Below, in pieces: positions 9,042 to 16,734 of a stretch of DNA of 56,803 nucleotides; the first letter of the stretch is position 1, and every line of letters starts with the position of its first letter. Made by a program: the position numbers and the translations under genes. The stretch covers positions 1 to 56,803 of the forward strand of contig CALAZI010000034.1 in assembly GCA_937895955.1 (NCBI GenBank). Reading direction: 5' to 3'. The notes below the pieces were generated by a model. The model worked only from the letters and a program-made list of their open reading frames with translations. It did not search any database and was not told the origin of the DNA. This DNA comes from an uncultured Alphaproteobacteria bacterium. GTDB taxonomy: Bacteria; Pseudomonadota; Alphaproteobacteria; Caulobacterales; Parvularculaceae.

Positions 9042-9998
9042 ATGACGACGATCATCGATCTGACGCGCGGCGCGCCCCAGCTCCGCCATCCGGAAAAGCA
9101 GAAGCGGCCCGACGCGCCGCTGCTGCGCAAGCCGGCTTGGATAAGGGTCAAGGCGCCGGGGTCGACCGGCTATGCGGAAACGCGGGAGATCGTCCGGTCC
9201 AAAAACCTCCACACCGTGTGCGAGGAAGCGGCGTGCCCCAATATCGGCGAATGCTGGTCGAAAAAGCACGCAACCATGATGATCATGGGCGACACCTGCA
9301 CGCGCGCCTGCGCCTTCTGCAATGTGAAGACGGGTTTGCCGCGGCCGCTGGATCGCGATGAGCCGGAAAACGTCGCGAAGGCCGTCGCCGAAATGGGGCT
9401 TGCGCATGTCGTCGTCACCTCTGTCGATCGCGATGACCTTGTGGATGGCGGCGCCGAGCATTTCGCGAAAGTCGTTAGGGCGATCCGCTCGCTCAATCCG
9501 CATACGACTATCGAAATCCTGACGCCTGACTTCCTTCGAAAGGACGGCGCTGCTGAGATCGTCATCGATTCAAGACCCGACGTTTTCAATCACAATCTCG
9601 AAACCGTTCCGCGGCTCTATCTCTCGATCCGGCCTGGCGCGCGCTATTTCCACTCCATGCGCCTTCTGGAGAAGGTGAAAGAGCGCGATCCGGCGATGTT
9701 CACAAAATCGGGCATCATGGTCGGCCTCGGTGAAACGCGCGAAGAAGTGATGCAGGTGATGGACGATATGCGTTCGGCCGGCGTCGATTTCATCACGATC
9801 GGCCAATATCTTCAGCCGACGCGCAAGCACGCGGCGGTCGACCGTTTCGTGACGCCGGAAGAATTCAAGTCGTATGAGACGATTGCGCGCGCCAAAGGCT
9901 TTTTGATGGTCGCTTCAAGCCCATTGACCCGGTCTTCCCATCACGCCGGCGAAGACTTCGCGCGGCTGAAGGCGGCGCGAGCGGCGAAAGGAAACTGA
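9042..9998 (+). CDS. lipA: Lipoyl synthase
   Basis: A radical SAM enzyme that inserts two sulfurs into protein-bound octanoyl groups, making the lipoyl cofactor of 2-oxoacid dehydrogenases and the glycine cleavage system. The 318-residue protein has the auxiliary cluster motif CEEAACPNIGEC (Cys60, 65, 71), the radical SAM motif CTRACAFC (Cys86, 90, 93) and the C-terminal R-S-S-H-H-A element that completes the auxiliary cluster. VVVTSVDRDDLVDGGAEHF and IGQYLQPT are also typical. Length matches the family. It is followed by GST-like and COQ10-like genes on the same strand. Confidence 0.98.
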   Translation: MTTIIDLTRGAPQLRHPEKQKRPDAPLLRKPAWIRVKAPGSTGYAETREIVRSKNLHTVCEEAACPNIGECWSKKHATMMIMGDTCTRACAFCNVKTGLPRPLDRDEPENVAKAVAEMGLAHVVVTSVDRDDLVDGGAEHFAKVVRAIRSLNPHTTIEILTPDFLRKDGAAEIVIDSRPDVFNHNLETVPRLYLSIRPGARYFHSMRLLEKVKERDPAMFTKSGIMVGLGETREEVMQVMDDMRSAGVDFITIGQYLQPTRKHAAVDRFVTPEEFKSYETIARAKGFLMVASSPLTRSSHHAGEDFARLKAARAAKGN

Positions 9999-10052
9999 GT
10001 TTGCGCGGCTTTGAATGGCGGCTCTCTTTGTCTGCACGTGAAACGGAGACTT

Positions 10053-10742
10053 ATGCTGCGGCTTTATGATCTCGCCCTGGCGGATGAAGACGTGCGGCCC
10101 AGCCCTTATTGCTGGACGGTGAAATTCGCGCTGCTGCACAAGGGACTTCCGTTTGAAACGGAGGCTGTCCGCTTCGCCGACAAGTCGAAATATCCTGATC
10201 CCGGATACGGCAAGGTCCCAGTCCTCGTTACGGATGACGAGATGGTGAAGGAGAGCGCGGTCATCGCGCAGTGGCTTGATCGCAAATTTCCGCAAAATCC
10301 GCTTGTCTCATCCAAGGCGGAGAAGGCGGCGACAGAGTTCTACGCCGCCTGGCTCGGCGCGGCGCTTTACCCCGCGCTCGGTCCAATGCTTTACGCCCGC
10401 ATCGTTGGCGTCGCGGCGGAAGAGGACAAATCCTATTTTCGTTCGACGCGGGAACAGCGCTTCGGCAAAACGCTTGAAGATCTCGCTTTAACGCCCGGCT
10501 TGCCGGAAAAAGCGCAAGCCGCTCTTGCTGTGCTGGCGGCTCCGCTCGCCAATTCACGCTATCTTGGCGGCGCGGCGCCCAATCTTTCCGACTATGTCGT
10601 GTTTGGTCCCTTGATGTGGCAGCGCTCGGTTACGCCGACGGAGCTTTACGAAACGCCGGAGCCCGTCGCCCAATGGCGGGAGAGAATGCTTGATCTCTTC
10701 GGCGGTTACGCCCGCAACGCCAAAAGCGCCGGGGCGCCGTGA
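10053..10742 (+). CDS. Glutathione S-transferase family protein
   Basis: A 229-residue protein. The N-terminal thioredoxin-fold domain shows S-P-Y-C-W-T-V-K-F near residue 14, then GYGKVPVL (the cis-proline region) and ESAVIAQWLD (the glutathione-contact region); an all-helical C-terminal domain follows. The CW pair near the start could give a cysteine-type (omega/beta-like) active site. The substrate is unknown. The ATG at 10053 has CGGAG five bases upstream; an earlier start at 10011 is less likely. Its stop overlaps the next gene's GTG (GTGA), so the two are translationally coupled. Confidence 0.85.
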   Translation: MLRLYDLALADEDVRPSPYCWTVKFALLHKGLPFETEAVRFADKSKYPDPGYGKVPVLVTDDEMVKESAVIAQWLDRKFPQNPLVSSKAEKAATEFYAAWLGAALYPALGPMLYARIVGVAAEEDKSYFRSTREQRFGKTLEDLALTPGLPEKAQAALAVLAAPLANSRYLGGAAPNLSDYVVFGPLMWQRSVTPTELYETPEPVAQWRERMLDLFGGYARNAKSAGAP

Positions 10743-11224
10743 CGTCGCGGCGAACGTCGACGCATGTGCCCTATTCGGCCGCGCAGATGTTTGCGCTTGT
10801 CGCGGGCGTTGATCGTTATCCGGAATTCCTGCCCTGGTGCGTCGCGCTTCGCATCGCGGAACGCAAGCGCGACGGCGACATTGAATTCGTCATCGCCGAC
10901 ATGGCGGTCGCTTACAAGGTTTTCCGGGAACGGTTTCGCAGTCTCGTTCGTCTCGATCACGCGGCGCGCAAGATCGATGTCGATTATATCGACGGGCCGT
11001 TTCGCTCGCTGACGAATTCCTGGGCGTTCGGGGACCAGCCGGGCGGCGGATCGATCGTTGATTTCTCGATCCAGTTCGAGTTTCGCAGCGTTCTCCTGCA
11101 GGCGACGGCGCGATCGGTTTTTGAGAAAGCCTTTGCAAGGATGTCGGACGCCTTTGTCGCGCGCGCGGACAGCGTTTACGGAAGTTCGCCGAACGCCGCT
11201 CTCGACGGGATGGGCGGGCGGTAA
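10739..11224 (+). CDS. COQ10/START-family ubiquinone-binding protein (RatA-like)
   Basis: This 161-residue protein belongs to the polyketide cyclase/START family of mitochondrial Coq10 and bacterial RatA/YfjG. It shows the conserved sequence R..HVPYSAAQMFALVAGVDRYPEFLPWC near the N-terminus, IDGPFRSLTNSWAF in the middle and VDFSIQFEFRS near the end. The family binds ubiquinone-like lipids and supports respiratory chain function; RatA of E. coli was described as a ribosome-acting toxin, but the alphaproteobacterial members next to lipA are better seen as respiratory helpers. It starts at a GTG overlapping the GST-like gene stop and is convergent with cinA. Confidence 0.9.
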   Translation: MTSRRTSTHVPYSAAQMFALVAGVDRYPEFLPWCVALRIAERKRDGDIEFVIADMAVAYKVFRERFRSLVRLDHAARKIDVDYIDGPFRSLTNSWAFGDQPGGGSIVDFSIQFEFRSVLLQATARSVFEKAFARMSDAFVARADSVYGSSPNAALDGMGGR

Positions 11225-11266
11225 GCGAAACTGTTTTACGATTCGCGCCCGTCGCCCCGGCTTTTC

Positions 11267-11758
11267 CTACATGGCGCGAAGCGTCAGCGTCAGCGCGGTT
11301 TCGGCGGCGCGCATGCGCACGAAACTGCGATCGCCGTCGGTGAAGACGCGACGCTCGGCGCGCGTCGGCGCGCTTTTCGCCGCCAAGGCGAACCATACGA
11401 GACCGACCGGTTTTCTGTCAGTGCCGCCGCTTGGTCCGGCGATGCCGGTGATCGCAATGGCGATGTCGGCGCGCGAACGCTTGAGCGCGCCTTCAGCCAT
11501 CGCGCGCGCCGTTTGCTGACTGACGGCGCCGAAGCGCGCGATGACCGCCGCCGCGACCCCGAGCATTTCCATCTTGGCGTCGTTAGAATAGGTGACGAAG
11601 CCGCGATCGAGCACGGCCGAAGATCCGGGGACGTCGGTGATCGCCGCAGCGACCATGCCGCCGGTGCAGGATTCAGCCGTCGCGATCAACAGGCCTTCTG
11701 CGCCGGCCTTGTCGACAATGCGCTGCGCAAGCGACCAGATGCGATGCGGCTGCGTCAT
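11267..11758 (-). CDS. CinA C-terminal family amidohydrolase (PncC-like)
   Basis: A 163-residue stand-alone CinA C-terminal domain, the family of nicotinamide-nucleotide amidohydrolase PncC that recycles NMN to nicotinate mononucleotide. The signature ATAESCTGGMVAAAITDVPGSS lies at residues 23-44, followed by FVTYSNDAKMEMLGV and ITGIAGPSGGT. The N-terminal MoCF domain of full CinA is absent, as in many proteobacteria. Its ATG overlaps the stop of the DUF2007 gene (ATGA), placing it last in the ispDF-DUF2007-cinA operon. Confidence 0.92.
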   Translation of the reverse strand: MTQPHRIWSLAQRIVDKAGAEGLLIATAESCTGGMVAAAITDVPGSSAVLDRGFVTYSNDAKMEMLGVAAAVIARFGAVSQQTARAMAEGALKRSRADIAIAITGIAGPSGGTDRKPVGLVWFALAAKSAPTRAERRVFTDGDRSFVRMRAAETALTLTLRAM

Positions 11759-11982
11759 CTAAGCGGCCTTAACTCCGCGCCGAGATCGGCGTCGGCGAGC
11801 AGTCGCCGCGCGGCGGGTTCGTCCTCTTCAGCGACCAGCACGCGGCGCGGAAAAGCGCCGATCGACCCTTCGACGACGGATATGTTCCGGTCTGCGATAA
11901 AGAAGGAAAGGCCGGCGTCTTTCAGCAGCGCCTCGATATAGGAAAGCAAGGCCGGATTATTGGTGCGGACAAGCTCCCTCAT
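11755..11982 (-). CDS. DUF2007-family small protein
   Basis: A 75-residue soluble protein starting MRELVRTNNPALLSYIEALL, with the ACT-like or PII-like small fold outline of DUF2007 (putative signal-transducing proteins): a start motif L-V-R-T-N-N-P, LLKDAGLSFFIAD, then RRVLVAEEDEPAARRLL. It begins two bases after the ispDF stop and overlaps cinA at its own stop. A longer upstream frame runs antiparallel within ispDF sequence and is not used. Its biochemical role is not established. Confidence 0.85.
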   Translation of the reverse strand: MRELVRTNNPALLSYIEALLKDAGLSFFIADRNISVVEGSIGAFPRRVLVAEEDEPAARRLLADADLGAELRPLR

Positions 11983-11984
11983 CG

Positions 11985-13181
11985 TCAATCCCGCGCCGGC
12001 GTTCTGATCGTTGCGGTCGCCATCGCGGCGATCCCTTCGCGCCGCCCGGTGAAGCCGAGCTGTTCCGTCGTCGTCGCTTTGACGGAGACGCGGTCGGCGC
12101 CGATATTGAGGATTTCGGCGAGCGCCGCGCGCATTGCAGATCGATGCGGACCGATCTTCGGCGCCTCGCAGATGAGCGTGACGTCGCAATGGATGACGGC
12201 GCCGCCCCTTTCGCTGACAAGATCGCGCGCCTTTTCAAGAAACACGCGCGACGGGGCGCCTTTCCATCTGGCGTCGGACGGCGGGAAATGATCGCCTATA
12301 TCGCCTTCGCCGATGGCGCCGAGAATGGCGTCGGTGAGGGCGTGCATCCCGGCGTCAGCGTCGGAATGGCCTTTCAGTTTCTTGTCATGCGGTATGGCGA
12401 TTCCGCAGAGAATGACGGCGTCGCCGGGTTCAAATTCATGCACGTCGAACCCGTGGCCTGTGCGAAATTCGTTCATTGCGTGTTTCCTGCCGAGAAGGAT
12501 TTCGGCCATGCCGAAATCTTCCGCCTGCGTGATTTTCATATTGTCCGGCGAGCCGGCGACGAGACTCACCTTGATCCCGGCGCGCTCGGCGACGGCCGCG
12601 TCGTCGGTCAGCGCATGGCCGGCGGCGGCGCGGTGCGCCGCGAGAATGGCGTTGAACCGAAATCCCTGCGGCGTTTGCGCTCGCCACAATCCATCGCGCG
12701 GCACGGTTTCATCAATCGCGGGCTCAGCGCCGCCGTCTCCCTTTTTGAGCGCGTCGAAGACGGGCAGGGCCGCGATGGCGCCGCCGGATTTTCGCGCGCC
12801 GGCGAGGACGCGGGAAATCGTCGCCGCATCGATGAAAGGGCGCGCCGCGTCATGGATGAGAACCAGCTCAGGTTTTTCGGTTTCGACGCTTTCAAGGCCG
12901 AGGCGCACGCTGTCCTGCCGTTCCTTTCCGCCTGTCGCCGGCGGCAGCAGCTTGCGGTGCGCTGCAAGCCCCGTCATGGCGCCGCTGTAAAGGTCCCTGT
13001 CGTCAGCATGGATGATAACGCGAACCGCGCCGACCTCAGGATGGTCCAGAAAGGTCCTTGCCGTTCGCGCAAGCACCGCTTCGCCGGCCAGCATCCGGTA
13101 TTGCTTGGGCCCGCCTTCGCCGGCGCGCGCGCCGCGTCCGGCGGCGACGATGATCGCAATCGTCTTGGGATCGTCCGTCAT
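11985..13181 (-). CDS. ispDF: Bifunctional IspD/IspF (MEP isoprenoid pathway)
   Basis: A 398-residue fusion of two non-consecutive steps of the methylerythritol phosphate pathway. Residues 1 to about 230 are IspD, the CTP-dependent cytidylyltransferase: AAGRGARAGEGGPKQY holds the nucleotide-binding loop and HDAARPF the catalytic region. Residues from about 236 are IspF, the 2,4-cyclodiphosphate synthase: RTGHGFDVHEF supplies metal-binding Asp and His, followed by GHSDADAGMHALTDAILGA and GDIGDHFPPSD. IspDF fusions are standard in alphaproteobacteria. It heads the operon with DUF2007 and cinA and is divergent from dusB across 65 bases. Confidence 0.97.
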   Translation of the reverse strand: MTDDPKTIAIIVAAGRGARAGEGGPKQYRMLAGEAVLARTARTFLDHPEVGAVRVIIHADDRDLYSGAMTGLAAHRKLLPPATGGKERQDSVRLGLESVETEKPELVLIHDAARPFIDAATISRVLAGARKSGGAIAALPVFDALKKGDGGAEPAIDETVPRDGLWRAQTPQGFRFNAILAAHRAAAGHALTDDAAVAERAGIKVSLVAGSPDNMKITQAEDFGMAEILLGRKHAMNEFRTGHGFDVHEFEPGDAVILCGIAIPHDKKLKGHSDADAGMHALTDAILGAIGEGDIGDHFPPSDARWKGAPSRVFLEKARDLVSERGGAVIHCDVTLICEAPKIGPHRSAMRAALAEILNIGADRVSVKATTTEQLGFTGRREGIAAMATATIRTPARD

Positions 13182-13246
13182 GAAGTATCAGGCTGCTCCG
13201 GTCGGCGGGCTTTTCATGGCGGGAATTAGCGGATAGCGAAAGCCCC

Positions 13247-14254
13247 GTGATCAAGATCGGTCCCATCATCCTCGCCAATAATGTGGCGGTCGCCCCGATG
13301 TCGGGCGTTTCCGACCTGCCGTTTCGTCGTGCGGCGGCAAGGGCAGGGGCGGGGCTTGTCGTCTCCGAAATGGTGGCGAGCGCTGAACTCGCCAGAGCGC
13401 GGCCTGACGTTGTTCGCCGCGCCGAGGGCGATCCTTCAATTGCGCCGTTTGTCATCCAGCTCGCCGGGCGCGAAGAGCAATGGATGGCCGAGGGGGCGCG
13501 GCTCGCCGAAGCGGCGGGTGCGGACATTGTCGACATCAATATGGGCTGCCCGTCGCGGCAGGTGACCGGCAAGGCGTGCGGGTCTGCGCTGATGCGCGAA
13601 CCTGCTTTGGCGATCCGCCTTATCGAGGCGACGGTCAAAGCGATCTCAAAGCCGGTGACGCTGAAGATGCGGCTCGGCTGGGACCGCGACGAGCTGAACG
13701 CCCCTGAGATCGCGCGCGCTGCTGAAGCCGCCGGCATTCAGATGATCACGGTGCATGGCCGGACGCGAAACCAGTTCTACAAAGGCGTCGCCGACTGGGC
13801 GGCGGTGCGCGCGACCAGCGAGGCGGTTTCGATCCCTGTGCTCGTTAATGGCGATATTGAAACGCTGGCTGATGCGCGGACGGCGCTTAACCGGTCAAGC
13901 GCTGACGGCGTCATGATCGGCCGCGCCGCCGTCGGCCGGCCATGGCTGGCGGGATCGATCGCCAGGGCGATCGCGAATGGCGCGGCGACGATCGAGGAAC
14001 CATCTCTTCAAGCCCGGCTTGACATGATGCGGACGCATTATCGCGACATGATCGACTTTTACGGCGCGCCGCTCGGCGTTCGCGTAGCCCGTAAGCATCT
14101 CGCCGGCTTTGTCGATCATGCGCCGCTCAACGCCGGCGCGGCTGAACGAAAGATCCTCCGTACGGAGATCTGCAAGGCCGCAAGCCCGCATTCAGTCGAG
14201 CGATTGCTTGATTCGATTCTCTGCGAAGCAGGGCCGCGCGCCGACGCCGCTTAA
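13247..14254 (+). CDS. dusB: tRNA-dihydrouridine synthase (DusB/NifR3)
   Basis: A flavin enzyme that reduces uridines in the tRNA D-loop. The 335-residue protein opens with V-A-P-M-S-G-V-S-D-L-P-F (FMN loop) and has VDINMGCPSRQVTGKACGSALM, which includes the catalytic cysteine near residue 101. KPVTLKMRLGW and ITVHGRTRNQFYKG follow, then GDIETLADARTAL and GVMIGRAAVGRPWL at the phosphate-binding end. It starts at a GTG. In many alphaproteobacteria it leads the nifR3-ntrBC-ntrYX run; here ntrY comes directly after, with a 254-base gap. Confidence 0.96.
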   Translation: MIKIGPIILANNVAVAPMSGVSDLPFRRAAARAGAGLVVSEMVASAELARARPDVVRRAEGDPSIAPFVIQLAGREEQWMAEGARLAEAAGADIVDINMGCPSRQVTGKACGSALMREPALAIRLIEATVKAISKPVTLKMRLGWDRDELNAPEIARAAEAAGIQMITVHGRTRNQFYKGVADWAAVRATSEAVSIPVLVNGDIETLADARTALNRSSADGVMIGRAAVGRPWLAGSIARAIANGAATIEEPSLQARLDMMRTHYRDMIDFYGAPLGVRVARKHLAGFVDHAPLNAGAAERKILRTEICKAASPHSVERLLDSILCEAGPRADAA

Positions 14255-14257
14255 CCA

Positions 14258-14300
14258 TGTTGCGGCTTTCCAGCAACATTTGTGTTGATTTTTAGCAACA
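14258..14300. repeat. Array of four TGTTG/CAACA half-sites upstream of ntrY
   Basis: Half-sites at 14258-14263 (TGTTGC), 14273-14278 (GCAACA), 14283-14287 (TGTTG) and 14295-14300 (GCAACA) alternate in orientation within 43 bases, just after the dusB stop. Neighbouring pairs form palindromes centred near 14268, 14280.5 and 14291.5. The CAACA-N4-TGTTG core includes a CAA..TTG pattern of the kind reported for NtrX in some rhizobia; I recall this and cannot check it. It may be an autoregulatory operator, or the first pair may act as a weak dusB terminator hairpin. Confidence 0.5.
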
Positions 14301-14508
14301 ATAGAACCAGTATCCGCGCCGGCCTTTCGGATTGCGTTCAAGCGACAGGAAAGCCGGCCCGTCGGGGGGCGGGTTATTGGGTTTGGGTGGTCCCCTAGCG
14401 GGATGGTTGGCGGACGAGGTCGCAATTAGCTCGGAAGACGCACATCCGCGCGCGTCGGGCGTAGGCGGCCCCTTAAGGGGCGCCCGCAGACTGTTGCCCC
14501 GATGGGCG

Positions 14509-16704
14509 ATGTCGAACACGACAGCGGCGGCCGCGCTCGCCGGCGCCGGCGTTGTCGCGTTCCTGACGACCTGGTTCCTGTTGTCGCCGGCGGTCGAGCA
14601 TGTTCCGCGCCGCGTTCTGATCGGGCTGATCGTCAGCAATGTGGTGATCGCCGCCGGGTTTGCGCTGCTCGTCGGCGCGCGCTTCTGGCACGTCTGGTCG
14701 GATCGCCGAAACCAGCTTGCGGGTTCGGCGACGCATTTGAAGCTTGTCGGATTGTTTTCCGCCGTCGCCGCCGCGCCGGCGGTTATCGCGTTTCTATTCG
14801 CCTTTATGATCCTCCGCTCAAGCCTCAACGATGTTTTCGGCGAGCGGATTGAAAATTATCAGAACACCGCGCGCGATCTCGCCAACGGCCTCATCGAATT
14901 CAAGAAGGGCGAGCTTGAATTGATGCTGAAGCAGATCGCCTTTGACGTCAGGCGAAGCGAAGAAGCCGGCCTCGGTCTTGAAGGAACGCCGATCAGTTTT
15001 CGCGAATACCTCTACACGCAGGCCGAAATCCGGGGCCTCGACGCGCTATACGTGATCGACGGAAACAACAGCCTGCTCGTGCGCGCCGAAGTGCGGCCTG
15101 GCTCTTACAAACTTCCCTCGCGCGAAACGATGGAAGGATTGCAGGCGCTCGAACCCGGCGCCGGCAGTTTCGGGGTGAATGACGACAAGAGATTCGACAA
15201 GTTCCGGGTCATTCTCAAAATCCCGGATTACCAGCGCGGTTATCTGATCGCCTATCAGCCCATGGAGGAGGCGACGACGCGGCGCCTTATCGCCGTCAGC
15301 GCGTTGCGGTCAGACTGGGAGGAGGCGCGGGTCAGCCGCGCGCGGACGGAGCGCATCTTCCTCGCCGGGTATGTCGTCCTCGCTGTCATCATCCTGTTCG
15401 GCGCGATCTGGCTGGCGCTGTGGGCGGCGACGCGCATCGTCCAGCCGATCGGCCGGCTGGTGAACATGGCGGGGCGCGTTTCCGGCGGCGATCTCGGCGC
15501 CAGGGTTGAAGTGCACAAGGACGACGGCGAGCTAGGCGCTCTTGCGCGCGCGATGAACCACATGACCGCGCAATTGCAGACCCAGCGCGACGATCTCGTT
15601 GAGACGAACAGGCAATTCGACCGTCGCCGCCGCTTTACCGAAGCGGTGCTGTCGGGGGTTTCGGCGGGCGTCGTCGGCGTCAACTCGGAAGGGCGCATCA
15701 CGATCGCCAACAGGTCGGCGGCGGAGATCGTCGATCTCGACGAAGGACGGATCGCCGGCCTTTCCTTTGCGCAAGTATTGCCTGAAGCGCAGGCGCTTTT
15801 CGCCGCGGCTTCGCAGCCCCCTTACGACGTCGCATCTGGGCAGATAACGCTGGAGCGCGAGGGGCTTGTCCGGACGCTCAATGTGCGGATCGTCAGCGAC
15901 GATGTCGAAGGCGAACGCAGCTTTGTCGCCACCTTTGACGACATCACCCAATTGATCAGCGCCCAGCGTTCGGCGGCGTGGGGCGATATCGCGCGGCGCA
16001 TCGCGCATGAAATCAAGAACCCGCTGACGCCGATCCAGCTGTCTGCGGAACGGCTGCGCCGCAAATATCTCGGCGAAATTCAGAGCGCCCCGGAAGTGTT
16101 CGACAAATGCACCGAAACGATCATCCGCCATGTCGGCGATATCGGCCGCATGGTCGACGAGTTTTCTTCTTTCGCGCGGATGCCGAAGCCGGTGATGGCG
16201 AATGAGGAGATTAAGGAACTCGTCCGGACCGCCGTCTTCTCTCAGCGCGTCGCTTCGCCCGACATCGTCATCGACATCGAATTGCCGGCTGAGCCGGTGT
16301 CCGTGAAATGCGACGGAAGGCTGATTGCGCAGGCGCTTGGCAATATTTTGAAAAACGCTGCGGAATCGGTCGCCGCGCGCTTCGCCGCCGATCCGGACGG
16401 GCCCAAGGGGCGCATCCTGGTTTCGATCGAAAAGAACAATGGCGCGGTGAAAATCGCCGTCGCCGACAACGGCGTCGGTTTGCCGAAGGCGGAACGGCAT
16501 CGTCTGACGGAACCCTATATGACGACGCGCGCCAAAGGGACGGGGCTCGGCCTCGCCATCGTCAAGAAGGTGATCGAAGAGCATGACGGCGCGCTCATGT
16601 TCGATGATTGCGATTTGCTGGGGCCGACAGGGGCGGTCGTCAGCGTGACGTTGCCGGCGGCGGCGTCGGATGGGGGCTTTGTCGCTATCGCGGCGGCTGA
16701 GTAG
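14509..16704 (+). CDS. ntrY: NtrY membrane sensor histidine kinase
   Basis: A 731-residue kinase of the NtrY family, linked to nitrogen and redox/respiratory control. Helices lie near residues 5-25, 34-58 and 78-102; a periplasmic sensor region of about 180 residues follows; a fourth helix at about 282-307 leads into HAMP (308-352), PAS (about 370-475), HisKA with IARRIAHEIKNPLTP (phosphoacceptor His500), and the ATPase domain (DNGVGLP near 653, GTGLGLAIV near 678). The frame is open back to 14332, but the upstream part is arginine/glycine-rich and unlike the family, so ATG 14509 is chosen. ntrX follows 30 bases later. Confidence 0.95.
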   Translation: MSNTTAAAALAGAGVVAFLTTWFLLSPAVEHVPRRVLIGLIVSNVVIAAGFALLVGARFWHVWSDRRNQLAGSATHLKLVGLFSAVAAAPAVIAFLFAFMILRSSLNDVFGERIENYQNTARDLANGLIEFKKGELELMLKQIAFDVRRSEEAGLGLEGTPISFREYLYTQAEIRGLDALYVIDGNNSLLVRAEVRPGSYKLPSRETMEGLQALEPGAGSFGVNDDKRFDKFRVILKIPDYQRGYLIAYQPMEEATTRRLIAVSALRSDWEEARVSRARTERIFLAGYVVLAVIILFGAIWLALWAATRIVQPIGRLVNMAGRVSGGDLGARVEVHKDDGELGALARAMNHMTAQLQTQRDDLVETNRQFDRRRRFTEAVLSGVSAGVVGVNSEGRITIANRSAAEIVDLDEGRIAGLSFAQVLPEAQALFAAASQPPYDVASGQITLEREGLVRTLNVRIVSDDVEGERSFVATFDDITQLISAQRSAAWGDIARRIAHEIKNPLTPIQLSAERLRRKYLGEIQSAPEVFDKCTETIIRHVGDIGRMVDEFSSFARMPKPVMANEEIKELVRTAVFSQRVASPDIVIDIELPAEPVSVKCDGRLIAQALGNILKNAAESVAARFAADPDGPKGRILVSIEKNNGAVKIAVADNGVGLPKAERHRLTEPYMTTRAKGTGLGLAIVKKVIEEHDGALMFDDCDLLGPTGAVVSVTLPAAASDGGFVAIAAAE

Positions 16705-16734
16705 GGCGCGGAAAAATTGATCGGGTAGGGCGTT

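Noticed and set aside
12144..13229. Plus-strand frame of 361 codons antisense to ispDF
   Set aside because: ispDF has all catalytic motifs; the antisense product is arginine/glycine-rich and unlike any family.
14468..14481. Perfect 14-base palindrome GCCCCTTAAGGGGC before ntrY
   Set aside because: Single short GC-rich palindrome without T-run; could be chance or a minor part of the ntrY control region, not enough to call a site.
15532..16584. Minus-strand frame of 350 codons antisense to ntrY
   Set aside because: Mirror of the kinase codons in high-GC DNA; no domain.
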